Assembly (NCBI RefSeq): GCF_002901445.1
Contig: NZ_PPPD01000001.1
Span: forward strand, 1,463,501 to 1,527,500
Source: Deinococcus koreensis
GTDB taxonomy: Bacteria > Deinococcota > Deinococci > Deinococcales > Deinococcaceae
DNA: 64,000 nucleotides
Direction: 5' to 3'
This document shows positions 28,125-38,381 of this stretch, piece after piece (within the stretch, counting starts at the first letter, position 1; each line of letters opens with the position of its first letter). Under the pieces are notes generated by a model. It saw nothing but the letters and a program-made list of their open reading frames with translations. It did no database searches and was not told the DNA's origin. Made by a program: the position numbers and the translations under genes.

Positions 28125-30395
28125 TCAATCGGCGGCGGGTCTCCCCTCCTCCATCAGCTCCCACACCTTCTGCGCCGTGACGGGCAGTTCGGTGATCCGC
28201 ACCCCCACAGCGTCCCGGATGGCGTTGGCGAGGGCGGCGGCCCCGGCGGTGATGGGCGGCTCGCCCACCACGCGCGCCCCGAACGGCCCGTGCTCGGAGG
28301 GCCGCTCGACGATCACGGTGGTCAGAGGCGGGATATCCGTGGCGGTCGGGAAGGCGTACTCCATGAAATTCGGGTTGGTCAGGCTGCCGCCCGCGAAGTT
28401 CAGGCCCTCGTACAGGCCGATCCCCAGGCCCTGCGCCATGCCGCCGTGCATCTGTCCCTCGACCAGCAGCGGGTTCAGGGCATAGCCGACGTCCTGCACG
28501 ATGACGGCCTCCAGCGGGGTGACGTGCCCGGTGGCCGGATCGACCCGCACGCGCACGAGCTGGGCCGTGAAGCCGGGCGCCCCGGCCTTCATCGCGGCGC
28601 GGCCCTCGGCGACCACCGGGCCGGGGCCGCCGGGCGTGCTCTGGCCACGCCGGGCGAGCTGCCCCAGCGTGACGCTCTGGCCGGGCACCCCCTTCACGCG
28701 GGCGTGGCCCTGCGCGAGTTCGATGTCGTCGCGGTGGGCCTCGAAATGCGTGGCGGCGAGGTCGAGGAGCTGCTCCCTGACCTGCGTGCTGGCGTCCAGC
28801 ACCGCGCCCGACAGGCTGACCGTGACCTGCGAGCCGCCCGAGCCGGGCGCGAAGGGGCCGCTGTCGGTCGTCCCCTGCACGATCTCCACGCTGTCCGGGT
28901 CGACACCCAGCGTCTCGGCGGCGATGAGCACCATGCTGGAATGCACGCCGCTGATATCCACGCTGCCCACATGCAGGCGCACGGTGCCGTCGGTGTCCAC
29001 GCGGCACACCGCGCCGGCGGGCGAGAAGGCGCCGGGCCAGCCGCCGATGGCGAGGCCCACGCCCTCGTTCGCAGCGGTGCCCCGCGACTGCCACAGCCCA
29101 TGCTCGCGCACGCGCTCCAGACAGTCTTTCAGGCCGATGTCGGGCCAGGGGCGGCCGGTGCCGGTGGAGTCGCCTGCGCCCACCGCGTTCAACAGGCGCA
29201 GCTCCAGCGGATCGTGGCCGAGGGCGCGGGCCAGTTCGTCCACGGCGGATTCCAGGGCGAACAGGGCCTGCGGCATGCCGGGCGCGCGGTAGGCCCCGGT
29301 GGGGGCGCGGTGCAGCAACAGTTCCTGGGTCTCGATCCGCACGTGCTCGCAGCGATACATGCCGCCGATGACGGTGGCGATGATGCCGGCGTGCCCGAAG
29401 CGGAAGGCCCCGTTCTCGATCACGGCCCGCACGTCCAGACCCACGATCTTCCCGCTCTGGTCGGCTCCCAGGCGCACGCGGATGGTGGTGCGAGGGGCGG
29501 GCATGGTGGTCAGCATGTCCTCGGTGCGCGAGAGCACCATCCGCACCGGGCGTTCCACGCGCAGGGCGGTGGCCGCCACCAGCGCGTCGATGATGCCGTA
29601 CTTGGCGCCGAAGCCCCCGCCGACCGTCATGGGTTCCACGCGCACGTCGCCCACGCGCAGGCCCAGGGCGCCCGCGACCTCGCTCCGTACCGTGTACTGG
29701 CCCTGGGTGCTGGTGTAGACCGTGACCTGACCGGGCCGGCGGCCGGGTTCCGCGACCACGGCGTGCGGTTCCAGGTACGCCTGATGCACGGCGGCGTTGG
29801 TATACGTACCCTCGACGACCCTGTGGGCACCCGCCAGGGCCGCGGCCGCGTCTCCGCGCTCGAAGACGCGCTGCTCGTCGATGTTCGAGGGCGCGGCCGC
29901 GCCCTGGGCGCCGGCCTCCCCGCCGTGCAGGCTCGCCAGACTGGCCTCCGACTTCGGGACGCCCTGGGGCCACACCAGCACCTCGTTGGTGAGGGCCTGC
30001 GCGGCGTCGTCCACGCTGGGCAGCACCTCGTAGTCGATGTCCAGCAGCGCGGCGCCGTCGGCCGCCTGGGCGCCTGTGTGCGCCACGACCACCGCGACCG
30101 CCTGCCCCGCGAAGACCACCTCGCCCGCGGCCAGGATCATGCTGGGCCGCGAATGGGCCACACGGCCCCCGTTCAGGTCGTCGGCCGTGAGCACCGCGAC
30201 GACGCCGGGTACGGTCAGCGCAGCGGAGGCGTCAATGCCCACGATGCGGGCGTGCGGGTAGGGCGAGAGCACGGGGCGGGCGCACAGCAGACCGGGCAGC
30301 CCGACATCGGCGGCGTAGCGAGCGCGGCCCCGGACTTTTTCCAGGCCGTCGATGATCCTGCGGCGTTTGCCGAGATAGGTGGTGGGCGTCGTCAC
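28125..30395 (-). CDS. Molybdopterin-binding large subunit, xanthine dehydrogenase/aldehyde oxidase family
   Basis: The 756-residue protein is a full-length molybdenum hydroxylase large subunit: aldehyde oxidase a/b-hammerhead domain (about 10-115), then two molybdopterin domains with V-G-G-G-F-G-A-K near 300 and the catalytic glutamate at Glu712 in V-V-G-E-P-P-I-T. Such subunits hydroxylate purines, aldehydes or CO with a FAD and a 2Fe-2S partner. Neither partner gene is adjacent, which is unusual. The start is GTG 30395, behind CAGGAGG. Substrate unknown. Confidence 0.9.
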   Translation of the reverse strand: MTTPTTYLGKRRRIIDGLEKVRGRARYAADVGLPGLLCARPVLSPYPHARIVGIDASAALTVPGVVAVLTADDLNGGRVAHSRPSMILAAGEVVFAGQAVAVVVAHTGAQAADGAALLDIDYEVLPSVDDAAQALTNEVLVWPQGVPKSEASLASLHGGEAGAQGAAAPSNIDEQRVFERGDAAAALAGAHRVVEGTYTNAAVHQAYLEPHAVVAEPGRRPGQVTVYTSTQGQYTVRSEVAGALGLRVGDVRVEPMTVGGGFGAKYGIIDALVAATALRVERPVRMVLSRTEDMLTTMPAPRTTIRVRLGADQSGKIVGLDVRAVIENGAFRFGHAGIIATVIGGMYRCEHVRIETQELLLHRAPTGAYRAPGMPQALFALESAVDELARALGHDPLELRLLNAVGAGDSTGTGRPWPDIGLKDCLERVREHGLWQSRGTAANEGVGLAIGGWPGAFSPAGAVCRVDTDGTVRLHVGSVDISGVHSSMVLIAAETLGVDPDSVEIVQGTTDSGPFAPGSGGSQVTVSLSGAVLDASTQVREQLLDLAATHFEAHRDDIELAQGHARVKGVPGQSVTLGQLARRGQSTPGGPGPVVAEGRAAMKAGAPGFTAQLVRVRVDPATGHVTPLEAVIVQDVGYALNPLLVEGQMHGGMAQGLGIGLYEGLNFAGGSLTNPNFMEYAFPTATDIPPLTTVIVERPSEHGPFGARVVGEPPITAGAAALANAIRDAVGVRITELPVTAQKVWELMEEGRPAAD

Positions 30396-30620
30396 GGGAA
30401 CCTCCTGGGGGTCAGAAGGGGAGTCTACTTCCCAGTCCGTGCCGGGACTGTCGGACTGGGCTCGGTGGGCGACGGGTCGGGAGGAGTGCCTGGGACGAAT
30501 GCCGAACTGAAAGCCACTTGACGAAGCAGCAGAACGACCGTCAGGCACACCGGTTGAAGATGTGCCTGAGCGGGGGAAGTCCAGCGTTTCCGGGGGTGGT
30601 GGATTTGATGGCGCTGCGGA
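30396..30620. other. Intergenic region with a 9-bp inverted repeat
   Basis: No gene is seen between the molybdoenzyme start and the foldback element at 30621. TCAGGCACA (30541-30549) and its exact complement (30561-30569) form a 9-bp hairpin with an 11-base loop. The promoter of the molybdoenzyme should be here but has no obvious hexamers. Confidence 0.45.
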
Positions 30621-30740
30621 CGACCCCTCCGCCCCTCCGGGGCACCTCCCCTTAAAAGGGAGGCAAGGAAAAGACCCAGTGGCACGCCTTTCGTGGCTCC
30701 CTTTTTAGGGGAGCTGGCTGCGAAGCAGACTGAGGGGTCG
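30621..30740. mobile_element. 120-bp foldback element, MITE/REP-like
   Basis: The ends CGACCCCTC and GAGGGGTCG are perfect 9-bp inverted repeats. Inside are two hairpins of similar sequence, around CCTCCCCTTAAAAGGGAGG and CTCCCTTTTTAGGGGAG, and a CTGCGAAGCAG hairpin. It codes for nothing and fills the space between the molybdoenzyme and ccdA regions. No target-site duplication is clear. Similar palindromic units are dispersed in many bacterial genomes. Confidence 0.65.
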
Positions 30741-30801
30741 CCCGCGAGCCACACGCACAGGGCAAGCGTTCAACTCTGCGATTGCCCCGTGCGTACGACT
30801 C

Positions 30802-31563
30802 CTACCGCGTCTGTCGTTCCAGCTCCTGCTGCACTACTGCCGTCTCTTCCAGAAAGGTCAGCTTCTGGAGGGCCGGGATGGAGTTCACCAGCACGGTCTG
30901 GGCCTGGCGATCCAGCCCGAAGACCATGCCCACAGCAAACAGTACCAGCACGACCCCGAAGGCCTGCTGGATGCCCGCCAGACGACCCAGCAGCGCGGGC
31001 CGATGCAGCAGCTTCCGGCCGCCCCACATCACGCCCAGCATGGGCACGGCCACGCCCAGGGCGTAGGCCAGCGTGGCGGCGAAGGCGAAGCCTGTGACCT
31101 GACCGCTCAGGGCCAGGGTGGTCACCGATGCCAGGATCGGCCCGACGCAGGGTGTCCAGACCACGCCCAGGGTGGCGCCTACCAGCATGCCGCCCAGGAA
31201 ACCGTCACCGTCCCTGCCCCGGCGCTGGGGCACGGCGCGGGCCATCACCAGCTCGAAGCGCGTGTGCAGCGCGGGCAGAGCCAGGGTCAGGCCGAAACCC
31301 AGGAGCAGCGCCACGGCCACCCAGCGGATCACGTCCGGACTGAGGTTGAGCGCCCCCACGATGCTCGCCAGGAACAGCGTGAGCAGCACGAAGCTGCCGA
31401 TAAAGCCCACGATGATGCCCGGCGGCCGGCCCCGCCCCCCGACGGTGCCGGACAGCAAGACCGGGAGCACCGGCAGCACGCAGGGCGAGAGCACGGTGAG
31501 CACGCCGCCCAGGAACGCCACGAGAATCAGGAGCATAACGACCGGCCGGAGACTCCGCTCCAT
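30802..31563 (-). CDS. ccdA: CcdA-type cytochrome c biogenesis / disulfide reductase membrane protein
   Basis: The 253-residue protein has six membrane segments and the two conserved cysteine motifs of CcdA/DsbD-gamma: L-S-P-C-V-L-P near residue 27 and W-T-P-C-V-G-P near 137. It carries reducing power from cytoplasmic thioredoxin across the membrane to an external thioredoxin-like partner, here most likely the protein encoded upstream. The start may be ATG 31563 or ATG 31536, the latter beginning M-L-L-I-L-V-A-F as in many homologues. Last of four co-directional genes headed by an ECF sigma factor. Confidence 0.9.
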   Translation of the reverse strand: MERSLRPVVMLLILVAFLGGVLTVLSPCVLPVLPVLLSGTVGGRGRPPGIIVGFIGSFVLLTLFLASIVGALNLSPDVIRWVAVALLLGFGLTLALPALHTRFELVMARAVPQRRGRDGDGFLGGMLVGATLGVVWTPCVGPILASVTTLALSGQVTGFAFAATLAYALGVAVPMLGVMWGGRKLLHRPALLGRLAGIQQAFGVVLVLFAVGMVFGLDRQAQTVLVNSIPALQKLTFLEETAVVQQELERQTR

Positions 31564-31669
31564 CCCCTGCGCTGCGCTCCGGTAATTCCACTCCGCTCCG
31601 TGATCACTTTTCCTTCTCTGCTTCGCAGCTCTGCGAGTCCCTTCGGTCGGGCACCTGCGGCGCCGGAAT
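31564..31669. repeat. Spacer carrying a dispersed palindromic repeat
   Basis: The spacer contains TCGCAGAGCTGCGA (minus strand), a perfect palindrome, and a 14-base stretch (31613-31626) that reappears inverted at 17579-17592. A 13-base part of it also occurs in the foldback element at 30621-30740. It looks like a dispersed intergenic repeat between two co-transcribed genes. Confidence 0.5.
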
Positions 31670-32152
31670 TCACATCTTCTTCGCAGCGGCGGCGTTGGCC
31701 ATGATTTCCTTCAGGCCGCCGCCCGCCCACTTCTTCAGGGCCTTGCCCTGCGCGTCGACCAGCACGAAGGTGTGCTGGTAGGTCACGGCGTACTGCTTCT
31801 TCAGCGCCGTTTCCTTGTCGTAGTCGGTCTTGAAGATGACCACGCCGGCCGGCAGCTTCGCCAGATTCTTGGTGATATCGGCGTCGGCGCCCTTGCAGTT
31901 GGGGCACCAGGTGGCGTGGAAGAACAGCACGCGCACGCTGCCCTTCGCGGCGTCGAAAGCGGCCTTCGAGTAGACCTGATAGCCCTTCGTCATCTTGTCC
32001 ATGCTGCTCGTGTCGTGCCCGGCCATATCGGCAGGTTTCGTCATGGTGTCGGCAGGCTTGACCATCGTGTCGGTGGCCGGCTTGGTCATGCTGGCGGCGG
32101 CGGTGGCGGCGATCAGGGCGGCGGTCAGGGCGGGCAGAAGAAACTTGTTCAT
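31670..32152 (-). CDS. Secreted thioredoxin-like protein
   Basis: The 160-residue protein has a signal sequence (about 1-21) and then a low-complexity stretch of three M-x-K-P-A-x-T/M repeats (about 22-45). The thioredoxin domain (about 60-150) has the redox site W-C-P-N-C. It would act outside the cytoplasmic membrane and be re-reduced by CcdA, encoded next. The Met-rich repeats may bind metal or be oxidised, which is inference. The start at ATG 32152 is preceded by GGAGG. Confidence 0.85.
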   Translation of the reverse strand: MNKFLLPALTAALIAATAAASMTKPATDTMVKPADTMTKPADMAGHDTSSMDKMTKGYQVYSKAAFDAAKGSVRVLFFHATWCPNCKGADADITKNLAKLPAGVVIFKTDYDKETALKKQYAVTYQHTFVLVDAQGKALKKWAGGGLKEIMANAAAAKKM

Positions 32153-32237
32153 GGGGAACCTCCGGGGGTCGGGAACTCGGGCGCAGGCGGGGTGCTCTGT
32201 CCTCTGGTGGTGATACGGGGCGCAGACCACCAAAGGT

Positions 32238-33434
32238 TCAACGCTGCCCTTCGACGCTGGAGGTGGTCTTCAGGTCGCCGTCCAGCACGCGCAGGCCCCG
32301 GCCGCCCTCGGCCACCGCGAAGCCTCCGCCGGGCAGGCTGACCACGTCCATGGGGTGGGTGACACTGACCCGCTCGACCTGACCACTGGACAGGCTGACG
32401 CGGGTGACGGTGCCGCCCCGATCCGTCAGCAGCGCCACGTCGCCATTCACGCCCAGCTTGTCCGGGTGGCCGCCCACCGTCCAGACCTTCTCGACCTCGC
32501 CGTCCAGAGACAGTCTCAGCAACCGGCCGGTCACGTCCAGCGCCAGCACGCCGCCCCGTACCTGCTCCAGCGCGACCGGCATCCCGCCGACCTTCACACG
32601 TTTCCGCACTGCCAGCGTCCGGGGGTCGAGCAGGCAGACCTCGCCGCTCAGGTGGTGGGTCACGAACAGGTGTCCACCCGCCAGCAGCACGCCGTCCATC
32701 ACGTCGGCCAGGGGCATCCCGGCTTCCTGCGCCACGGTGATCCGGACACCCTGATCGAGCGTCCCGACCTCGCCGCGCACGCTCTTGAAGTACACGCGTC
32801 CCCCGTCTTCGCCCGTGCTGGCAGTCAGACCGGCCACGCCGTCGGGCACGGGATAGGTCTTCAGGATTTTGAGGGGGCTTGGCTGCACCTCCAGCACGCG
32901 GTCGTTCGCGGCGTCGGCCAGAAAGACCCGCTCGCCCAGACGCACGCCCTCGGTGAACCAGGAGGCCTCGCGGCCGCCCGACCCCAGGCTGGCGGTGACC
33001 CGTCCGCCCTCCACCACGCTGAGGGTGCCCGCGCGGTCGTTCGACGCGATCAACAGCGACCCGCCCGTGCTGACGACCACCGCCGGGTCGGGCAGCGTGG
33101 AGGCCACCGCGCCACGGGGCGTGAGCAGGCTGCCCAGAACCAGCAGACCGCCCATCGCCGCCGCCACACCCAGCGCCGCCGGCCACCAGCGTCGGGCCGG
33201 ACGGGGTGTTTTCCGCGCCGCCTCCAGCACGTTCGCCTTCAGGGCGTGGGGTGGGGCGACCTCCGGAACGCCTTGCAGCAGAACGGATTCAAGGTCGCGC
33301 AGCAGGGCGAGGTGGGCACGGCACTCCGCACACCCGGCCAGATGCGTCTGGGCGGACTCGGAGAGCACTGTTCCGGTCTCGACATGGAGTTCCAGCTCGT
33401 CCTGCACCTGCCCATGCACGTCTAGTCCAGCCAT
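32238..33434 (-). CDS. Zinc-binding anti-sigma factor with external beta-propeller
   Basis: The 398-residue protein begins with a ZAS-type zinc finger: His31, Cys35 and Cys38 in H-L-A-G-C-A-E-C, with His17 the likely fourth ligand region. A membrane segment spans about 84-104. The remaining 290 residues form repeated strands of a WD40/YVTN-like beta-propeller (repeats around D-R-V-L-E-V, G-E-V-C-L-L-D, G-R-L-L-R-L-S, G-T-V-T-R-V-S). The N-terminus should hold the adjacent sigma factor, and the propeller would be the sensor outside the membrane. The gene overlaps the sigma gene by 13 bases. Confidence 0.85.
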   Translation of the reverse strand: MAGLDVHGQVQDELELHVETGTVLSESAQTHLAGCAECRAHLALLRDLESVLLQGVPEVAPPHALKANVLEAARKTPRPARRWWPAALGVAAAMGGLLVLGSLLTPRGAVASTLPDPAVVVSTGGSLLIASNDRAGTLSVVEGGRVTASLGSGGREASWFTEGVRLGERVFLADAANDRVLEVQPSPLKILKTYPVPDGVAGLTASTGEDGGRVYFKSVRGEVGTLDQGVRITVAQEAGMPLADVMDGVLLAGGHLFVTHHLSGEVCLLDPRTLAVRKRVKVGGMPVALEQVRGGVLALDVTGRLLRLSLDGEVEKVWTVGGHPDKLGVNGDVALLTDRGGTVTRVSLSSGQVERVSVTHPMDVVSLPGGGFAVAEGGRGLRVLDGDLKTTSSVEGQR

Positions 33435-34027
33435 ACGCTCACCTCCTCTCCCAGCACGCGTTTCAGGTGCTTCAGGGCATAGCTCAGGCGGCTTTTGACC
33501 GTCCCCACCGGCACGTCCATGGCGTGGGCGATCTCCTCGCGCGTCTGCCCGCGCAGGAAGGCGCGCTCCACCGACTCGCGGTGCGTGGGCGACAGCTCGT
33601 TCAGGGCCGCCTGGATACGCTCCCGGCGCTGGGCCGTCTCGGAGCCGTGCACCGGGCCGGGGCGGGCGTCGGGCAGGGGCAGCTCGGCGCCCTCGTCGGT
33701 GTAGAGCGGCAGGGTGGCCCGCTGGGCGCGCAGGCGATCCAGGCCCCGCGAGCGCGCCATGACCAGCAGGTAGGCACGCAGGCTGGCGCGGGCCGGATCG
33801 AAGGCGTCGGGGCGCTCCCACAGGCGCAGGAACACGTCCTGGGTGACCTCCTGGGCGCTGGCGTGATCCAGCAGGCGCATCAGCACCCCGTACACGGCGC
33901 CCGCGTGCCCGTCGTAGACCTCACCCAGCGCCGCCTCGTCGCGGCGGCGCAGGCGCGCGACCAGCGTCACGTCGTCCACCGACCGGGCCGGTGGGGCGGC
34001 CAGGGTCAGCGGACGGGGGTCAGTCAT
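33422..34027 (-). CDS. ECF-type RNA polymerase sigma factor
   Basis: The 201-residue protein has sigma region 2 (about 20-90, with E-V-T-Q-D-V-F-L-R-L-W) and region 4 (about 140-190, with R-E-E-I-A-H-A-M-D-V-P-V-G-T-V-K-S-R as helix-turn-helix), and no region 3, as in group 4 sigma factors. It overlaps the anti-sigma gene and is followed by the thioredoxin-like and CcdA genes, suggesting an envelope redox stimulus. A possible self-recognised promoter lies upstream (34051-34077). Confidence 0.92.
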   Translation of the reverse strand: MTDPRPLTLAAPPARSVDDVTLVARLRRRDEAALGEVYDGHAGAVYGVLMRLLDHASAQEVTQDVFLRLWERPDAFDPARASLRAYLLVMARSRGLDRLRAQRATLPLYTDEGAELPLPDARPGPVHGSETAQRRERIQAALNELSPTHRESVERAFLRGQTREEIAHAMDVPVGTVKSRLSYALKHLKRVLGEEVSVWLD

Positions 34028-34046
34028 GAGCGCCCATGTCACACCC

Positions 34047-34077
34047 ATAGTACGGACAGGGCGGAGCGGGGGGTTCA
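34047..34077 (-). promoter_or_regulatory. Candidate ECF (autoregulatory) promoter of the sigma operon
   Basis: On the minus strand TGAACC (34077-34072) is followed after 14 bases by GTCCGTA (34057-34051), resembling the GAAC / GTC elements of many ECF promoters. A TACTAT box (34052-34047) overlaps it and could serve the housekeeping sigma. Confidence 0.4.
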
Positions 34078-34096
34078 AAGGGGAACTGCAGGCCAG

Positions 34097-34126
34097 AAAA
34101 ACCCCCCGCACCGGGCGGGGGGTTTC
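34097..34126 (-). terminator. Intrinsic terminator of ftsH
   Basis: AACCCCCCGC (34100-34109) pairs perfectly with 34115-34124 over a 5-base loop. On the minus strand the stem is followed by TTTTTCTGG, a proper T tract, 17 bases after the FtsH stop. Confidence 0.8.
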
Positions 34127-34142
34127 CAGAGAGGATCCGGAT

Positions 34143-36008
<1,866 letters not shown>

Positions 36009-36174
36009 GAACAGTCCTCCAGAAAGGAAAAGGTGTCGTTGGGGCGCATCCCGCCCCGCGAAGTTGAGTGTACCAGACTCAAGGTAAGCCAACTGTCCCC
36101 TCCCACACCTGCGCTTGAGCGTTCGGCAACCTGGCCCGGCCGCCCGCGGTTCACGCTGGCTTAACCCCCGCCCG

Positions 36175-36180
36175 TACACT
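36175..36180 (+). promoter_or_regulatory. -10 box (TACACT) before a mini-ORF and the response regulator
   Basis: TACACT is followed by exactly 7 bases and GTG at 36188, which begins the 5-codon frame at 36188-36205. Spacing therefore points to the mini-ORF, not to the regulator's ATG, as the leaderless start. Confidence 0.5.
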
Positions 36181-36187
36181 GGGCCCT

Positions 36188-36201
36188 GTGAGATCCACCC
36201 C

Positions 36202-36205
<4 letters not shown>
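36188..36205 (+). CDS. Five-codon leader mini-ORF (candidate)
   Basis: GTG AGA TCC ACC CCA TGA encodes a five-residue peptide. Its TGA overlaps the ATG of the response regulator in an ATGA junction, the coupling device used between full genes in this window. It may load ribosomes onto a leaderless transcript and hand them on. No Shine-Dalgarno sequence precedes the regulator. Confidence 0.4.
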
Positions 36206-36864
<659 letters not shown>

Positions 36865-36873
36865 GTCCCCTCC

Positions 36874-36908
36874 GCCTGTTGCCATCTGCTCTCTGCCATC
36901 TGCTTTCC
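36874..36908 (+). repeat. Single-arm heptad array between response regulator and kinase
   Basis: Five pyrimidine-rich units in register (GCCTGTT, GCCATCT, GCTCTCT, GCCATCT, GCTTTCC) fill most of the 49-base spacer. No complementary purine arm is visible. It replaces the expected Shine-Dalgarno region of the kinase. Confidence 0.7.
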
Positions 36909-36913
36909 ACCCC

Positions 36914-38308
36914 ATGCGCCTGACCCTGCGCGCCCGGCTGGCGCTGTGGGCCGCGCTGGCGACCGGCGTGGCGGTGGTGCTGGTGGCGGCGGGGCTGTTC
37001 ATCGCGGTGAATACCTTCTTGCGCCAGGCCCAGGTCGAGCGCCTGCTGAGCGCCACCAGCGCCGTGCAAGACCGGGTAGAAAACGCCCTGAACCGCCCCC
37101 CCGACGAGCTGGGCCTCGACGAACTGCTCTCCGGAACGCTCTCGCAGCAGGAGCTGGAGCGCATCTCGGACGCCGATCCGCAGACCCGCAACATGGAACT
37201 GCGCCTCGTGAGGGTCGGCCCACGGGGGCAGATCGTCACCGTGACGGGCACACCCAGATTTCCGCCGAACGTGCCCGTGAACCTGCGCGTGCAGCTGTAC
37301 CAGTCCGGCACCATCCTGATCGCCGACCGGGTGCTGCGCGGCGGCAACGCCATCCTGACGGTCGTGACCGATGCCCGCGTGCTGGGCGACGCACAGCGGG
37401 CCTTCACGCGCGCCCTGACCTGGCTGCTGCCGCTGGCGCTCCTGATCTCGCTGGCGGTGGGCTGGACGGTGGCGGGCCGGCTGCTGCGCCCGGTACGGAC
37501 GCTGGAGAACGCCGCGCGCACGGTGGGCGACAGCGGCGACCTGCGCCGCCCCCTGCCCGGCGCGGGACAGGGCGACGAACTCTCCCGCCTGGCCCTGACC
37601 CTGCAGGGCAGTTTCACGCGCCTGGCCGACGCCCGCGACCGCGAACAGGCCTTCCTGCGGGCCGCCGCGCACGACCTGCGTTCACCGCTGACTGCCCTGA
37701 CCGCCCGCGTGGAGGGCACCCTGGCCTATGACCGCGACGCCGAGCGCTACCGGGCCGACCTGCGTGAGATCGGCACCGACATCACCCGGCTGTCCACGCT
37801 GGCCAACCACCTGCTGCTGCTGGCCCGCGACCCCGCCGCGCTGGGCCGCGCCCCCGTGCCCCTGCGCGACCTGGCCGCCGACGCGGTTGACCGGGCCCGC
37901 GAACTCGCTCCCGACGCTGACGTGGATCTGCACGCCCCGCAGGAGGTCACGGTGTCTGGCGACCGCATCCTGCTGGGGCAGGCCATCTGGAACCTGACCA
38001 CCAACGCCGTGCGGCACGCGCCGGGGGCGACCGTGAGCGTCCGGGTGGACACAGACGGCGGCCTGGCCCGCGTGACCGTCCACGACGACGGCCCCGGCGT
38101 GCCGGCCGGGGTACTGGCCCGGCTGGGCGAGGCCTTCTACCGCCCGGAGGAGAGCCGCTCCGGCGAGGGTCACGGCCTGGGGCTGGCGCTGGCCCGCCGG
38201 GCCGCCGAACTGCACGGGGGGACGCTCCGGCTGGAGAGTGCGGAGGGGCAGGGCTTCACGGCCACCCTGGAGGTGCCGGTGGAGCGGAGGGCTGTCTCGG
38301 AGATGTGA
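36914..38308 (+). CDS. Membrane sensor histidine kinase (partner of the OmpR-type regulator)
   Basis: The 464-residue kinase has a membrane helix at about 8-33, a periplasmic sensor region of about 125 residues, a second helix at about 165-187, a HAMP domain, a HisKA domain with His253 (A-A-A-H-D-L-R-S-P-L) and a C-terminal ATPase domain with N-x-x-x-N-A-V-R-H, D-D-G-P-G-V and G-H-G-L-G-L-A-L. No Shine-Dalgarno sequence precedes ATG 36914; the spacer is a heptad array. The signal is unknown. Confidence 0.93.
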   Translation: MRLTLRARLALWAALATGVAVVLVAAGLFIAVNTFLRQAQVERLLSATSAVQDRVENALNRPPDELGLDELLSGTLSQQELERISDADPQTRNMELRLVRVGPRGQIVTVTGTPRFPPNVPVNLRVQLYQSGTILIADRVLRGGNAILTVVTDARVLGDAQRAFTRALTWLLPLALLISLAVGWTVAGRLLRPVRTLENAARTVGDSGDLRRPLPGAGQGDELSRLALTLQGSFTRLADARDREQAFLRAAAHDLRSPLTALTARVEGTLAYDRDAERYRADLREIGTDITRLSTLANHLLLLARDPAALGRAPVPLRDLAADAVDRARELAPDADVDLHAPQEVTVSGDRILLGQAIWNLTTNAVRHAPGATVSVRVDTDGGLARVTVHDDGPGVPAGVLARLGEAFYRPEESRSGEGHGLGLALARRAAELHGGTLRLESAEGQGFTATLEVPVERRAVSEM

Positions 38309-38381
38309 GCGCTGTGGTGGATCTCCGTCTCCGGTGGCCGACTCCGGTAGCTGGGGAACATTGGGCCTGCCGCGCCGCAGC

